A stretch of 64,000 nucleotides of DNA from Cocleimonas sp. Its GTDB lineage: Bacteria; Pseudomonadota; Gammaproteobacteria; Thiotrichales; Thiotrichaceae. Positions 8,584-16,318 of this stretch are shown here, piece by piece. The stretch covers positions 1 to 64,000 of the forward strand of contig JAKIUW010000018.1 in assembly GCA_021647365.1 (NCBI GenBank), written 5' to 3'. Positions within the stretch are counted from its first letter, which is position 1, and the number at the start of each line of letters is the position of its first letter. Under the pieces are notes generated by a model. It ran no database searches, was not told the DNA's origin, and saw only the letters and a program-made list of their open reading frames with translations. The position numbers and the translations under genes were made by a program.

Positions 8584-9774
8584 CTAAGACCCTGGATACC
8601 AACCTCTCGAAGCCCCTACTGGGGGATTATTAATTATTCTTTCTCCTGCTTTTAGCCCAGACACAACAGAAATTGTAGTACCATCACCTTGTGTTGCACC
8701 AGTACGAATCAAACGCAAAGAAGATGTTTTCTTTGATTCATCTGCGACCAAAACTGTAGGCAAACTACGCCCAGCAATCAAAGCCGTCTTTGGAATAGTA
8801 ATAACCATATTGCCACCTGAAGATGAATCAGGCAAATATACCTCAGCATACATACCTGGTGAAGCTAATACACCTACAGGCAAATCAAATTTCACAACAA
8901 CCGTATGCCTAGAAGGATCAGCCACTGGGTATATTTGAGAAACACGAGCACATAGCCCGTCAGAACTATTCGTAGAAGAGTTACATATTATTGCTGGTTT
9001 ACTACTGCCAATACGAACAGGGACGCTCATACCTTTTCTTAAACTTGCTACCAACATAGAAGGCACATCAGCCTTCAAGCGTAAATACTTAACAAAACCA
9101 TATTTCATCAGTGGCTGACCCGGCTGAACAGCATCACCTTCTTCAACCATCTTTGCCATGATAATACCTTCAAAAGGCGCGACTGAAATCGTATCTTTTA
9201 TTTTCGTATTCAATTCATTAAGTTGCGACCACACCATCATCACTTGGCTTTCCGCTTGTGAGACACCAGTAGCACGGCTAAGTAAATCAGAATAACGGTT
9301 ATAACCTGTGTTTGTTTCACCCATCATCCCATACATAGGTCTAGTAAAATAAATATCCATCATTGAGGGCATACCCATACCTGGCATACCTGAAATATCT
9401 TTGCTACGCGGCGAAACAACTTCGCGACGATACTGTGCTTGTGAATTTTTAAGTGCTGCTTGAGCGGATGTTACCTGCGTCCAAAGTGTATTTCTCTTTG
9501 CTAGAAGCTGCGCATCATCAATTTTTACCAATACATCATCTTTCTTAAACTTTGACCCTACATCACCCATTAGTGCTGTTATTTTTCCGGGCATTTGAGC
9601 CGTTACGGTAATTTCTTTATAAGGAACAACGGTGCTTCCCAATACAGTCTGAAAGCTAGACTGCGAACTATTAACCGTCACAATATCAGCAGCATTTATT
9701 GGTATTAGCACAAGCAACGACAGCAACAAACACGAATTAACAACAAGCACTTTTAGATGTTTGCATTTCAACAT
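8584..9774 (-). CDS. RND periplasmic adaptor (membrane fusion protein) with Met-rich insert
   Basis: 396 residues from the chosen ATG at 9774, which has GGAAAA just upstream and begins a normal signal peptide ending INAADIV. A longer reading to 9843 adds 23 residues and spoils the signal. The lipoyl-like halves are ITVTAQMPGKI...GDVGSKFKKDDVLVKID and VAPFEGII...EEGDAVQPGQPL. The helical hairpin between them carries an unusual insert, residues 130-151, with eight methionines (GMPGMGMPSMMD, then RPMYGMMGE). The adaptor links the RND pump encoded downstream to an outer-membrane channel, which is not encoded here. The Met cluster could bind Cu(I)/Ag(I), or may only be a flexible loop. Confidence 0.9.
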   Translation of the reverse strand: MLKCKHLKVLVVNSCLLLSLLVLIPINAADIVTVNSSQSSFQTVLGSTVVPYKEITVTAQMPGKITALMGDVGSKFKKDDVLVKIDDAQLLAKRNTLWTQVTSAQAALKNSQAQYRREVVSPRSKDISGMPGMGMPSMMDIYFTRPMYGMMGETNTGYNRYSDLLSRATGVSQAESQVMMVWSQLNELNTKIKDTISVAPFEGIIMAKMVEEGDAVQPGQPLMKYGFVKYLRLKADVPSMLVASLRKGMSVPVRIGSSKPAIICNSSTNSSDGLCARVSQIYPVADPSRHTVVVKFDLPVGVLASPGMYAEVYLPDSSSGGNMVITIPKTALIAGRSLPTVLVADESKKTSSLRLIRTGATQGDGTTISVVSGLKAGERIINNPPVGASRGWYPGS

Positions 9775-10010
9775 TATAGTTTTCCTTTTTTGAATCACAC
9801 CGGCTCCTGACAGTATATTTAGGACTACTAAAAGAAGTACCACCCGATTATAAAAGCGATATGTTTCAACTTGAGGGAGCCGATAAAACCGCCATACTTA
9901 GCAACCTCTGACTATAGCTTTTTAAGAAGAGTAATTCCAGTTAAAATACGGCCTTTAAAGCCAAAATACCAACCATTAATACATTTGAATAATCATCGAA
10001 TACACAAATA

Positions 10011-10613
10011 TCACTGAATAAAAAACAAACGAACAATTTTTCCCCAGTCCTTATGTTCCAGTGTTAACTCCACCGCTTTAGGAATTTCTTTTGCAGAATT
10101 CCAATTCTCTTTCCAGCTATTTTTATTATTTAAAAATTTAAACGACAATGACTCAATTCCTTCCAGTAAAGACATTGCAATTGGCTTCGCATCAATATGG
10201 TCAACCATGTTCCAACTCATCCTGATAAGCTTTTTATCTTGAACATCATATCTCACTCGTTGTAACGAGCTACGAACGAGATCTGTTGGATTAGAGTTTC
10301 CTGCTCGTGTAAATTCTATTATTCCTTCAGAACCCAAGCCCGAGTCCAATGCAGGCGACGGCTTGCCATAACCTGAGCTTCTAGGTCGCAAGATCAACTG
10401 ACGCATATCACGTTCAATAAACATCATGCTACGCTGTAGCTTTTTTAACTTTTCTTCTTGGGCTGTAATTACCTCATTACTTTTAAACACATTAGCTAAT
10501 GTCGTATAAGCCATAATAGACATAAAAGAAAAAATCACCATTGCCACCAACAGCTCAAGCAGAGTAAACCCTTGATTTAAAGAATTTAATTGTTTTTTTT
10601 GTGCAAGCATCAT
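10011..10613 (-). CDS. gspJ: Type II secretion minor pseudopilin GspJ
   Basis: 200 residues with a type IV prepilin leader: cleavage after G15, then FTLLELLVAMVIF with the conserved Glu at +5. Position as the fourth of four pseudopilin genes and length match GspJ, which with GspI and GspK forms the tip complex of the type II secretion pseudopilus. It overlaps gspI by four bases. The usual next gene, gspK, is missing: beyond the stop there are 236 non-coding bases and then the RND adaptor gene. The GspJ assignment rests on order and length; the pseudopilin call itself is certain. Confidence 0.87.
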   Translation of the reverse strand: MMLAQKKQLNSLNQGFTLLELLVAMVIFSFMSIMAYTTLANVFKSNEVITAQEEKLKKLQRSMMFIERDMRQLILRPRSSGYGKPSPALDSGLGSEGIIEFTRAGNSNPTDLVRSSLQRVRYDVQDKKLIRMSWNMVDHIDAKPIAMSLLEGIESLSFKFLNNKNSWKENWNSAKEIPKAVELTLEHKDWGKIVRLFFIQ

Positions 10614-10984
10614 GGTTGAGCCAAAAACCCAACAACCGTTGCATAAGGATTAGAGTCAGAATCATTTACAGGACTCACAGAAATTTCTACTCGTTTAATC
10701 CTTTTATCTTCTGTTTTTATTATTTTTTGTACCCACTTCCATTCTTGGCTAGCCATCTCGCTATTACCTTTGGCTTCACCCAATTTTGGCCATGCTTTTT
10801 CAATATTTAGTTTTGCGATTTGATTAAGAGCCACCCATTGAGCAAAAGTTTTATTAGATAAGCGAGATGTATTCTGAGCTGCATTACCCATCACTTTTAT
10901 CGCCCCGCCTAACGCAATAGCAACAACAAACAAAGCTATCATCACTTCAAGCAACGTAAAGCCAGATGTTTTTCTATTCATCAT
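10610..10984 (-). CDS. gspI: Type II secretion minor pseudopilin GspI
   Basis: 124 residues, with a short leader cleaved after G8, then FTLLEVMIALFVVAIALGGAI, where the conserved Glu is at +5. The small size and the sequence QWVALNQIAKLNIEKAWPK match the GspI family, which carries a WVA/N-Q-L core after the helix. GspI nucleates the GspI-J-K tip of the pseudopilus. The gene overlaps gspH upstream by 11 bases and gspJ downstream by four, so translation is coupled. Confidence 0.9.
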   Translation of the reverse strand: MMNRKTSGFTLLEVMIALFVVAIALGGAIKVMGNAAQNTSRLSNKTFAQWVALNQIAKLNIEKAWPKLGEAKGNSEMASQEWKWVQKIIKTEDKRIKRVEISVSPVNDSDSNPYATVVGFLAQP

Positions 10985-11474
10985 TAAATTTAAACACTTG
11001 CTCTAAGTTTCCCGCCCCATCAAACTTGATTGTCGCGGTACTTTTATCCTGATTGGTTAAAATATAAACAAACGATGTCATTTCACCGCTTGAAAATATA
11101 ACAATTTGAGGTTTTTTTATTTTTTCAGGCTTCAAAAGCTTAATTTTTACGCCTTCTAAAACCACTTCCGCTTGAATATCTTCTGTTATTTTACGACTTG
11201 TAAAAGGCTTATCTGAATAAGACTCCCAAGCCGTTCCCGACCAACGATGAAACGAGTAACCTGCATCACTTATTGATAAGCCAAAATCTCGGGATTGTAA
11301 GATCGCCTCATCTTGCGCGAGAGACATAAGCGCACTAAAACGAGAACTCTGCTCTTTTAATCGATCATTGGTGCTATCTGGAAACGATATAACAACCGCT
11401 CCCATCAATATTGCCGCAATAACAACCACGACCATTATTTCGATCAGTGTAAAGCCCTGTTGTTTATTTTTCAT
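10974..11474 (-). CDS. gspH: Type II secretion minor pseudopilin GspH
   Basis: 166 residues from the ATG at 11474, which gives the standard leader MKNKQQG followed by FTLIEIMVVVVIAAILMGAVVI. A TTG at 11489 would add five residues and cannot be excluded. GspH joins the GspG fibre to the I-J-K tip. The body (QSSRFSALMSLAQDEAILQSRDFGL...) agrees with the GspH family, in which DEA and S.DFGL are recurrent. Between gspG and this gene lies an 8-bp stem hairpin that may lower its expression relative to gspG. Confidence 0.88.
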   Translation of the reverse strand: MKNKQQGFTLIEIMVVVVIAAILMGAVVISFPDSTNDRLKEQSSRFSALMSLAQDEAILQSRDFGLSISDAGYSFHRWSGTAWESYSDKPFTSRKITEDIQAEVVLEGVKIKLLKPEKIKKPQIVIFSSGEMTSFVYILTNQDKSTATIKFDGAGNLEQVFKFNDE

Positions 11475-11493
11475 TGGCTTAATACTCAAACAT

Positions 11494-11513
11494 TTAGATT
11501 GTTAGCAATCTAA
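11494..11513 (-). promoter_or_regulatory. Hairpin between gspG and gspH
   Basis: Perfect inverted repeat TTAGATTG-TTAG-CAATCTAA that overlaps the gspG stop. There is no run of T after it, so it is more likely an mRNA 3'-end stabiliser or attenuator than a full terminator. Confidence 0.5.
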
Positions 11514-11956
11514 TTATCTAAGTTCCAACTACCTACATCATCTTCACTTTGAATACCGTCAGGCCCAAATGAATAAATATCAATATCACCGTGCGAACCT
11601 GGGCTTAGGTATTTGTAAGGGTTTTTCCAAGGATCAACAGGTGTTTTCTTCATGTACTGCCTCCAGTTTTTTGGTGCTGGATCACCAGAAGGCTTACTCA
11701 CTAATGCTTCCAAACCTTGATCTGTCGTTGGATAAGCATAGTTTTCTGCTTTATAAAGTTCCAACATAGATTCAATACTTTTAATATCGGTACCTGCACG
11801 TGAAATACTCGCCTTCTCTATATTGCCAAGCAATGATGGCCCTATCGCTGCTGCCATAATTGCAATAATAACAACCACAACCATAACTTCTAACAATGTA
11901 AAACCTTTGTTTTTACTCTTTTTCACAAGAACCATCCTGTTTTTTGCTTTACTCAT
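11510..11956 (-). CDS. gspG: Type II secretion major pseudopilin GspG
   Basis: 148 residues. Leader cleavage is predicted after G18 (KKSKNKG), then FTLLEVMVVVVIIAIMAAAIGP with Glu at +5. The hallmark GspG segments follow: YPTTDQGLEALV, the PWKNPYKYLSPGSHGDIDIYSFGPDG block and a C-terminal acidic SEDD that binds calcium in the family. It is the first gene of the G-H-I-J run and is divergent from the rhombosortase-like gene, with 56 bases between start codons. A second ATG seven codons in gives a shorter leader; the first is preferred because GG lies about 12 bases upstream. Confidence 0.95.
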   Translation of the reverse strand: MSKAKNRMVLVKKSKNKGFTLLEVMVVVVIIAIMAAAIGPSLLGNIEKASISRAGTDIKSIESMLELYKAENYAYPTTDQGLEALVSKPSGDPAPKNWRQYMKKTPVDPWKNPYKYLSPGSHGDIDIYSFGPDGIQSEDDVGSWNLDN

Positions 11957-12012
11957 TTATATTACCCATATTAAAAATAGTTTTGATAGTGCTATTCTGC
12001 CATAGTTAGCCC

Positions 12013-12591
12013 ATGATAACCAAACCATTGAAACCACTTATATTAAATATACTTGCATTTTCTATCATCATCATTGTTTTTCAATTTTTCCAAAGCGATT
12101 TAGTTTTTTATCGTGAGAATATAAATACAGGACAATGGTGGCGGATTATTAGCGGAAACTTTGTTCATTCAAACTACCCTCACCTCTTTATGAACCTTGC
12201 TGGACTATGGGTTTTTGGCTTTTTATTTATCGACAGTTTGCCCTTGAAGACTTTTTTTGCGAGCATTTTATTACTTAGTTTATCCGTAGGATTTGGCCTA
12301 TATTTCTTTGACCTTAACTTACAAAAATACTACGGGTTTTCAGGCATCCTTTATGGTTTATTTTTGGTAGGTGCATCAACCGCAATATTTAAAAAAGATT
12401 ATCTGGCAGGCATTGCTGTAGCTATCGTGATTATTGCTAAAATCATTTGGGATTTATTAAACGGCGGAAGCCCCTCAAGCGCTGAGTTGATCGGCATTCC
12501 TGTCGCTGTACATGCGCATTTATATGGTGCTTTAGGGGCTATTGCTATAAGCAGTATTCTTTACATATTAAACAAAAACACACCCCCCTAG
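12013..12591 (+). CDS. Rhombosortase-like intramembrane serine protease
   Basis: 192 residues with about six membrane spans. Motifs are WWRIISGNFVHSNYPHLFMN (His52, His57, Asn61), YYGFSGILYGL with the presumed nucleophile Ser110, and AVHAHLYGALGA with the catalytic His (167 or 169). This layout matches the rhombosortase branch of rhomboids, known to cleave GlyGly-CTERM tails of proteins that leave by type II secretion. The adjacent pseudopilin operon supports that reading. The last residues, TPP, and the TAG stop are encoded by a dispersed repeat, so the original C-terminus may have been replaced. No GlyGly-CTERM substrate was recognised in the window. Confidence 0.75.
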   Translation: MITKPLKPLILNILAFSIIIIVFQFFQSDLVFYRENINTGQWWRIISGNFVHSNYPHLFMNLAGLWVFGFLFIDSLPLKTFFASILLLSLSVGFGLYFFDLNLQKYYGFSGILYGLFLVGASTAIFKKDYLAGIAVAIVIIAKIIWDLLNGGSPSSAELIGIPVAVHAHLYGALGAIAISSILYILNKNTPP

Positions 12592-12602
12592 TTTTACATG
12601 AT
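12579..12602 (+). repeat. Dispersed C-rich repeat, single unit (TAG variant), overlapping a stop codon
   Basis: CACACCCCCC, TAG, TTTTACATGAT. The TAG of the variant triplet is the stop codon of the rhombosortase-like gene. It lies between convergent genes. Confidence 0.85.
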
Positions 12603-12609
12603 GAAGAGT

Positions 12610-13308
12610 TTATTTGATAACTGCTCTAGCGATAGACCATACTCCTACTTTTTTCACCCCTAACTTCTTCAACAAAATGGCTAGTTCATTGGCGGTAGAA
12701 CCCGTCGTTACCACATCGTCAACAATAACAATATGATCATAGCCTGACAGGCTTTCTTTTTTTATTATTTCAAAACAGCCACGAATATTTTTCTTTCGCT
12801 CCACCGCTGTCAAATCTGTCTGTGTACGTGTTTGTCTTTTTCGCCTAACCAAATCTAACCCAATCGGTATATCCAGTTGCTTAGCAATAGGGCGTGCAAT
12901 TTCAAGTGATTGGTTAAAGCCACGCTTTATTAATCTATTCTTATGCAAGGGTACTGGCAATATTACATCAGGCAGATTTTCAGCAGACTCTTCTGATAGT
13001 CGCGCCAAAAACAACTCCGCTAAAATTGCTGCATGAGCTAATTTTTGATTGTATTTAAGCTCAGTGATTAGGTAATCCAATGGGATTTCGTAGTGATACA
13101 AACATAAGGTGTAATCAACGGCTGTTGGGCTTTTAAAGCATTGACCACAAATGGAATGGTCCTCATTGGCTAACTCCAATGGCAAGCCGCATTGCTGGCA
13201 GGCATTCTCCAAGATAGGAAAATCTTGTCTGCATGGCTCACACAGCGAAATGGTCTTCACCACTGAGTCACCACAAAGCACACAAGCAGATTTTAAAAAC
13301 AACCCCAT
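12610..13308 (-). CDS. ComF family phosphoribosyltransferase-like protein
   Basis: 232 residues from the ATG at 13308. An N-terminal four-cysteine zinc-ribbon pair (CVLCG...CEPC and CQQCG...CGQC) precedes a PRT domain with PVPLHKNRLIKRGFNQS and the PRPP loop VIVDDVVTTGSTANEL. ComF/GntX proteins are linked to DNA uptake or use of DNA as nutrient; biochemistry in Gram-negatives is thin. An upstream ATG at 13374 would add 22 hydrophobic residues, but the family begins close to the first CxxC and a good promoter (-35 TTGGCT, -10 TATTCT) sits in that stretch, so the shorter form is preferred. Confidence 0.88.
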   Translation of the reverse strand: MGLFLKSACVLCGDSVVKTISLCEPCRQDFPILENACQQCGLPLELANEDHSICGQCFKSPTAVDYTLCLYHYEIPLDYLITELKYNQKLAHAAILAELFLARLSEESAENLPDVILPVPLHKNRLIKRGFNQSLEIARPIAKQLDIPIGLDLVRRKRQTRTQTDLTAVERKKNIRGCFEIIKKESLSGYDHIVIVDDVVTTGSTANELAILLKKLGVKKVGVWSIARAVIK

Positions 13309-13323
13309 GAATAAAACTACGCT

Positions 13324-13352
13324 AGAATAAAGTATTATTTTAGCACAGCCAA
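13324..13352 (-). promoter_or_regulatory. Possible sigma-70 promoter of comF
   Basis: TTGGCT and TATTCT with a 17-base spacer. It would leave a very short leader before the ATG at 13308. Confidence 0.35.
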
Positions 13353-13385
13353 GACAAACCCTTTCCACAAACATTGAGAACCAAG

Positions 13386-13889
13386 ATGACAGAAGCCATT
13401 AGTGATAACACCAACTTGACTCACTTCAATCAACAGGGCGACGCTCACATGGTAGATGTTGGCAACAAAGCCATCACTAAACGTGTTGCTGTCACCGAAG
13501 GACGTATTTTTATGGAAGCCACAACTCTGCAAAAAGTTATAGATGGCGACAATAAAAAGGGCGATGTATTAGGCATTGCACGTATTGCTGGCATTATGGC
13601 GACGAAGAAAACCGCCGAACTAATCCCACTCTGCCACCCCTTGGCGATTACTCATGTTGATATTCAACTCAAAACCGAAGACAGCCCACCCGCTGTTTAT
13701 TGCCAATCGACCGTTGAAGTGAGTGGACAAACAGGTGTGGAGATGGAAGCACTCAACGCAACACAAGTCGCCTTATTAACCGTTTATGATATGTGCAAAG
13801 CGGTTGATCGCGGAATGACTATTGACGGCGTGCGTTTATTGAAAAAAAGTGGCGGTAAATCGGGCGATTGGGTGGTAGAAGACGCTTAA
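13386..13889 (+). CDS. moaC: Cyclic pyranopterin monophosphate synthase MoaC
   Basis: 167 residues. MoaC converts the MoaA product to cyclic pyranopterin monophosphate in molybdenum cofactor synthesis. Visible family blocks are [39 protein letters not shown] (catalytic His/Lys region), [20 protein letters not shown] and [15 protein letters not shown]. The ATG at 13386 is preferred to a TTG at 13374 because GAGAACC precedes it. The gene stands apart from moaD/moaE, which lie 2 kb away on the other strand; moaA and moaB are not in the window. Confidence 0.96.
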   Translation: MTEAISDNTNLTHFNQQGDAHMVDVGNKAITKRVAVTEGRIFMEATTLQKVIDGDNKKGDVLGIARIAGIMATKKTAELIPLCHPLAITHVDIQLKTEDSPPAVYCQSTVEVSGQTGVEMEALNATQVALLTVYDMCKAVDRGMTIDGVRLLKKSGGKSGDWVVEDA

Positions 13890-13952
13890 TTCTGTTCTAC
13901 TACCCTTTCTAAAATATTACATTACCCAACCCCTTTTTGGAGATAAATTTGC

Positions 13953-15434
13953 ATGCTTAAAATAGCATTTAACAGCTTTCTTGGCGGAAGCCCTAACTGG
14001 TTTAAAATAACCATCATCGCTTTCTTGGCTTTGAGCTATCCTGCTATGTTGCTATTGGGTGATAGCGGACACACCGTTGTGGGATGGGCATTTATTGCTA
14101 TGTTTATCCTATCATTAGCGATGGCATTAAAATGTTACCCGCTCCAGTCTGGAGGGCTACTCGCTATAGGAACATTGCTATTGGGGCTAACCACCCCCCA
14201 AACCGTTTGGCATGAAATCCAACAAAATCTTGGCGTTATTTTATTACTAGTCTTTATGGTTAGCTTTATTTACTTCATGCAACCTTTGTTGATCTTTATC
14301 TTTGGTAAAATTTTATTAAAAATTGAAAATAAAATTGCTCTTTCATTGATGTTTTCTTTTTCGGCGGCGTTCTTATCTGCCTTTCTTGATGCTTTAACGG
14401 TAACAGCGGTATTGATTTCAGTATTTGTCGCGCTGTATGGCGTGTATGAAAAAGTACATTCCTCTGTGGGTGTGGACTTTAACGAAAATGAAACCTTTGA
14501 CCGTAAAGAAATGGGGGGCGATTCTTTAGAAGAGTTTCGTTCATTCTTACGCTCACTAGTTATGCACGGTGCAGTGGGGACGGCGTTGGGTGGCGTAATG
14601 ACATTAGTAGGTGAACCACAAAATCTACTAATTGGTGAAAAACTAGGATGGAGTTTTGTTGAGTTTGCGGTGCAGATGGCGCACGTAACCATACCAACAC
14701 TAATTGCAGGATTATTAGTGGTTATCGCCGTAGAAGTGACCAAAACATTTGGCTACGGTGCAAAACTACAACCCCATGTTAGAGGCATCTTAAAAGGTTA
14801 TATCGAGAAACAAGACGCAGAGCGCACCGATAAAGAAAAGTATGCTCTAGTTGTGCAAGGCATCTGTGCCGTTATGCTAATTTTCGGCTTGGCATTCCAT
14901 ATCATGGAAGTGGGTCTAATAGGCTTGATGTTATTAGTAGTAGTAACAGCCTTTACAGGCATCACCGATGAAGCACGTATTGGTCACGCTTTTGAAGAAT
15001 CACTACCCTTCGTATCATTATTGGTTATTTTCTTTGTTATCGTTGGCATGATTCACGATCAACATCTGTTCACACCTGTTATAAATTGGGTACTTGCATT
15101 ACCTATAGATCAACAACCCCAAGCATTCTTCCTTGCTAACGGAATACTGTCTGCCATCAGTGATAATGTGTTTGTTGCGACTGTTTATATCAACGAAGTA
15201 AAAGCAGCATTTGATGCAGGCACAATCTCACGTGAGCATTTTGAGACATTAGCGATTGCAATCAATACAGGCACAAACCTACCCAGTGTTGCGACTCCTA
15301 ACGGACAAGCTGCTTTTCTTTTCTTGTTAACATCTGCGCTTGCACCAGCGATTCGATTGGGATATATGAAAATGGTGATAATGGCATTGCCGTATACAAT
15401 TGTATTAACGATTGTTGGGTATTTGTTTCAGTAA
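13953..15434 (+). CDS. nhaB: Na+/H+ antiporter NhaB
   Basis: 493 residues, against about 513 for E. coli NhaB, which it matches from end to end: NFLGxSPxW-like start (NSFLGGSPNWFK), AMALKCYPL, AAFLSAFLDALTVTAV, VMHGAVGTALGGVMTLVGEPQNLLI and TGTNLPSVATPNGQAAFLFLL. About 12 membrane spans. It expels Na+ in exchange for protons at the inner membrane, important in salty or alkaline surroundings. It stands alone, 63 bases after moaC and convergent with moaE. Confidence 0.95.
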   Translation: MLKIAFNSFLGGSPNWFKITIIAFLALSYPAMLLLGDSGHTVVGWAFIAMFILSLAMALKCYPLQSGGLLAIGTLLLGLTTPQTVWHEIQQNLGVILLLVFMVSFIYFMQPLLIFIFGKILLKIENKIALSLMFSFSAAFLSAFLDALTVTAVLISVFVALYGVYEKVHSSVGVDFNENETFDRKEMGGDSLEEFRSFLRSLVMHGAVGTALGGVMTLVGEPQNLLIGEKLGWSFVEFAVQMAHVTIPTLIAGLLVVIAVEVTKTFGYGAKLQPHVRGILKGYIEKQDAERTDKEKYALVVQGICAVMLIFGLAFHIMEVGLIGLMLLVVVTAFTGITDEARIGHAFEESLPFVSLLVIFFVIVGMIHDQHLFTPVINWVLALPIDQQPQAFFLANGILSAISDNVFVATVYINEVKAAFDAGTISREHFETLAIAINTGTNLPSVATPNGQAAFLFLLTSALAPAIRLGYMKMVIMALPYTIVLTIVGYLFQ

Positions 15435-15452
15435 ATTAATAGTATTAGGAAG

Positions 15453-15478
15453 TACACCCCCCCACTTTTACATGATGT
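15453..15478 (+). repeat. Dispersed C-rich repeat, single unit (CAC variant)
   Basis: TACACCCCCCC then ACTTTTACATGATG, 18 bases after the nhaB stop, between convergent genes. Confidence 0.85.
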
Positions 15479-15480
15479 TT

Positions 15481-15505
15481 CATTCTCGCAAATTTAGCGG
15501 GAATG
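15481..15505. repeat. REP-like palindrome of a different family
   Basis: CATTCTCGC-AAATTTA-GCGGGAATG forms a stem with one mismatch. It resembles the GTCATTCCCGC-type palindromes common between proteobacterial genes and directly abuts the C-rich repeat. A relative lies at 42318-42346. Confidence 0.55.
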
Positions 15506-15521
15506 ACGAGGTTGGATTATA

Positions 15522-15977
15522 TCAATAACCTACCGTATTCTCCTCAACCCAGCGCGAACTACCTTCTTTTAAAGTTTCCTGCTTCCAAAAAGGCGCTTTG
15601 TGCTTTAGGTCTTCCATTATAACGCGACAAGCTTCAAAGGCATCAACGCGATGCGATGACCATACGGTAACTAACACAATCGGTTCTGCAGGTAATATCT
15701 TACCTACACGATGCACAACTAAAACATTCAGCAACGACCATTTATTTGAAGCCTCATCGATAATCTCATTGAGCTGTTTCTCGGTCATTTTAGGGTAATG
15801 CTCCAACGTCATACTGGTCACATCATCACCTTCATTAAAATCACGCATCGTACCGATAAAGCTCGCCGTAGCGCCATAATCAGTCTTACCTTGCATACTG
15901 TGAGCTTGATAGTCCTGCTGTAGCTTCCATGGGTCAAATATAGATTCAAGTACTTCTATTTTACGTGGTGTACTCAT
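15522..15977 (-). CDS. moaE: Molybdopterin synthase large subunit MoaE
   Basis: 151 residues from the ATG at 15977, which has AGAGGTG seven bases upstream; the GTG at 15998 lacks this. MoaE holds the active site that moves sulfur from MoaD thiocarboxylate to precursor Z. Family blocks are GATASFIGTMRDFN, SMTLEHYPKMTEKQL, VHRVGKI, VWSSHRVDAFEAC and LKHKAPFWKQE with the catalytic lysines. It starts 13 bases after the moaD stop. Confidence 0.95.
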   Translation of the reverse strand: MSTPRKIEVLESIFDPWKLQQDYQAHSMQGKTDYGATASFIGTMRDFNEGDDVTSMTLEHYPKMTEKQLNEIIDEASNKWSLLNVLVVHRVGKILPAEPIVLVTVWSSHRVDAFEACRVIMEDLKHKAPFWKQETLKEGSSRWVEENTVGY

Positions 15978-15990
15978 AAGGGCACCTCTA

Positions 15991-16224
15991 TTAGCCACCC
16001 GTTACAGGAGGGAAAAACGCTATCTCATCGCCATCGCTCACCATAGCATCAGCATCAGTATATTCTTGATTAAGCGCCACAAGTACGTCATTTGGAAAGC
16101 TTTCCTGACCTGTAGCTTGCTGCCAAACTTGTGCTACTGATAAAGATTCAGATAAATCTAGAGTATCACTACCGCACCCTATTTTTTCTCGCAAACTGGC
16201 GAAATATAATATATTAATTGTCAT
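15991..16224 (-). CDS. moaD: Molybdopterin synthase sulfur carrier MoaD
   Basis: 77 residues from the ATG at 16224 (MTINILYFASLREKIG), with a ubiquitin-like fold pattern and the essential C-terminal GlyGly (FFPPVTGG) that is thiocarboxylated. An earlier Met six codons upstream is less likely, since the family starts right before the first beta strand. It forms a two-gene unit with moaE. Confidence 0.94.
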   Translation of the reverse strand: MTINILYFASLREKIGCGSDTLDLSESLSVAQVWQQATGQESFPNDVLVALNQEYTDADAMVSDGDEIAFFPPVTGG

Positions 16225-16260
16225 AAGATGAATGTAGCACAATAATAGTTTTGAACAATA

Positions 16261-16287
16261 AAAAAGCCCTTTTTAACAGGGCTTTTT
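16261..16287 (-). terminator. Rho-independent terminator after sulP
   Basis: On the minus strand a 10-bp stem (AAAAAGCCCT/AGGGCTTTTT, 7-base loop) is followed by T-rich sequence. It lies 31 bases after the SulP stop and could act in both directions. Confidence 0.8.
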
Positions 16288-16318
16288 TATTGAATACTGG
16301 GCTTAATCTAACTCCTGC

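Noticed and set aside
9775..9843. Longer N-terminus for the RND adaptor
   Set aside because: It puts a second hydrophobic stretch ahead of the signal peptide; the ATG at 9774 has a ribosome site.
13309..13374. Longer N-terminus for ComF
   Set aside because: The extra 22 residues are hydrophobic and unlike the family, and the DNA contains a promoter-like sequence. Not fully excluded.
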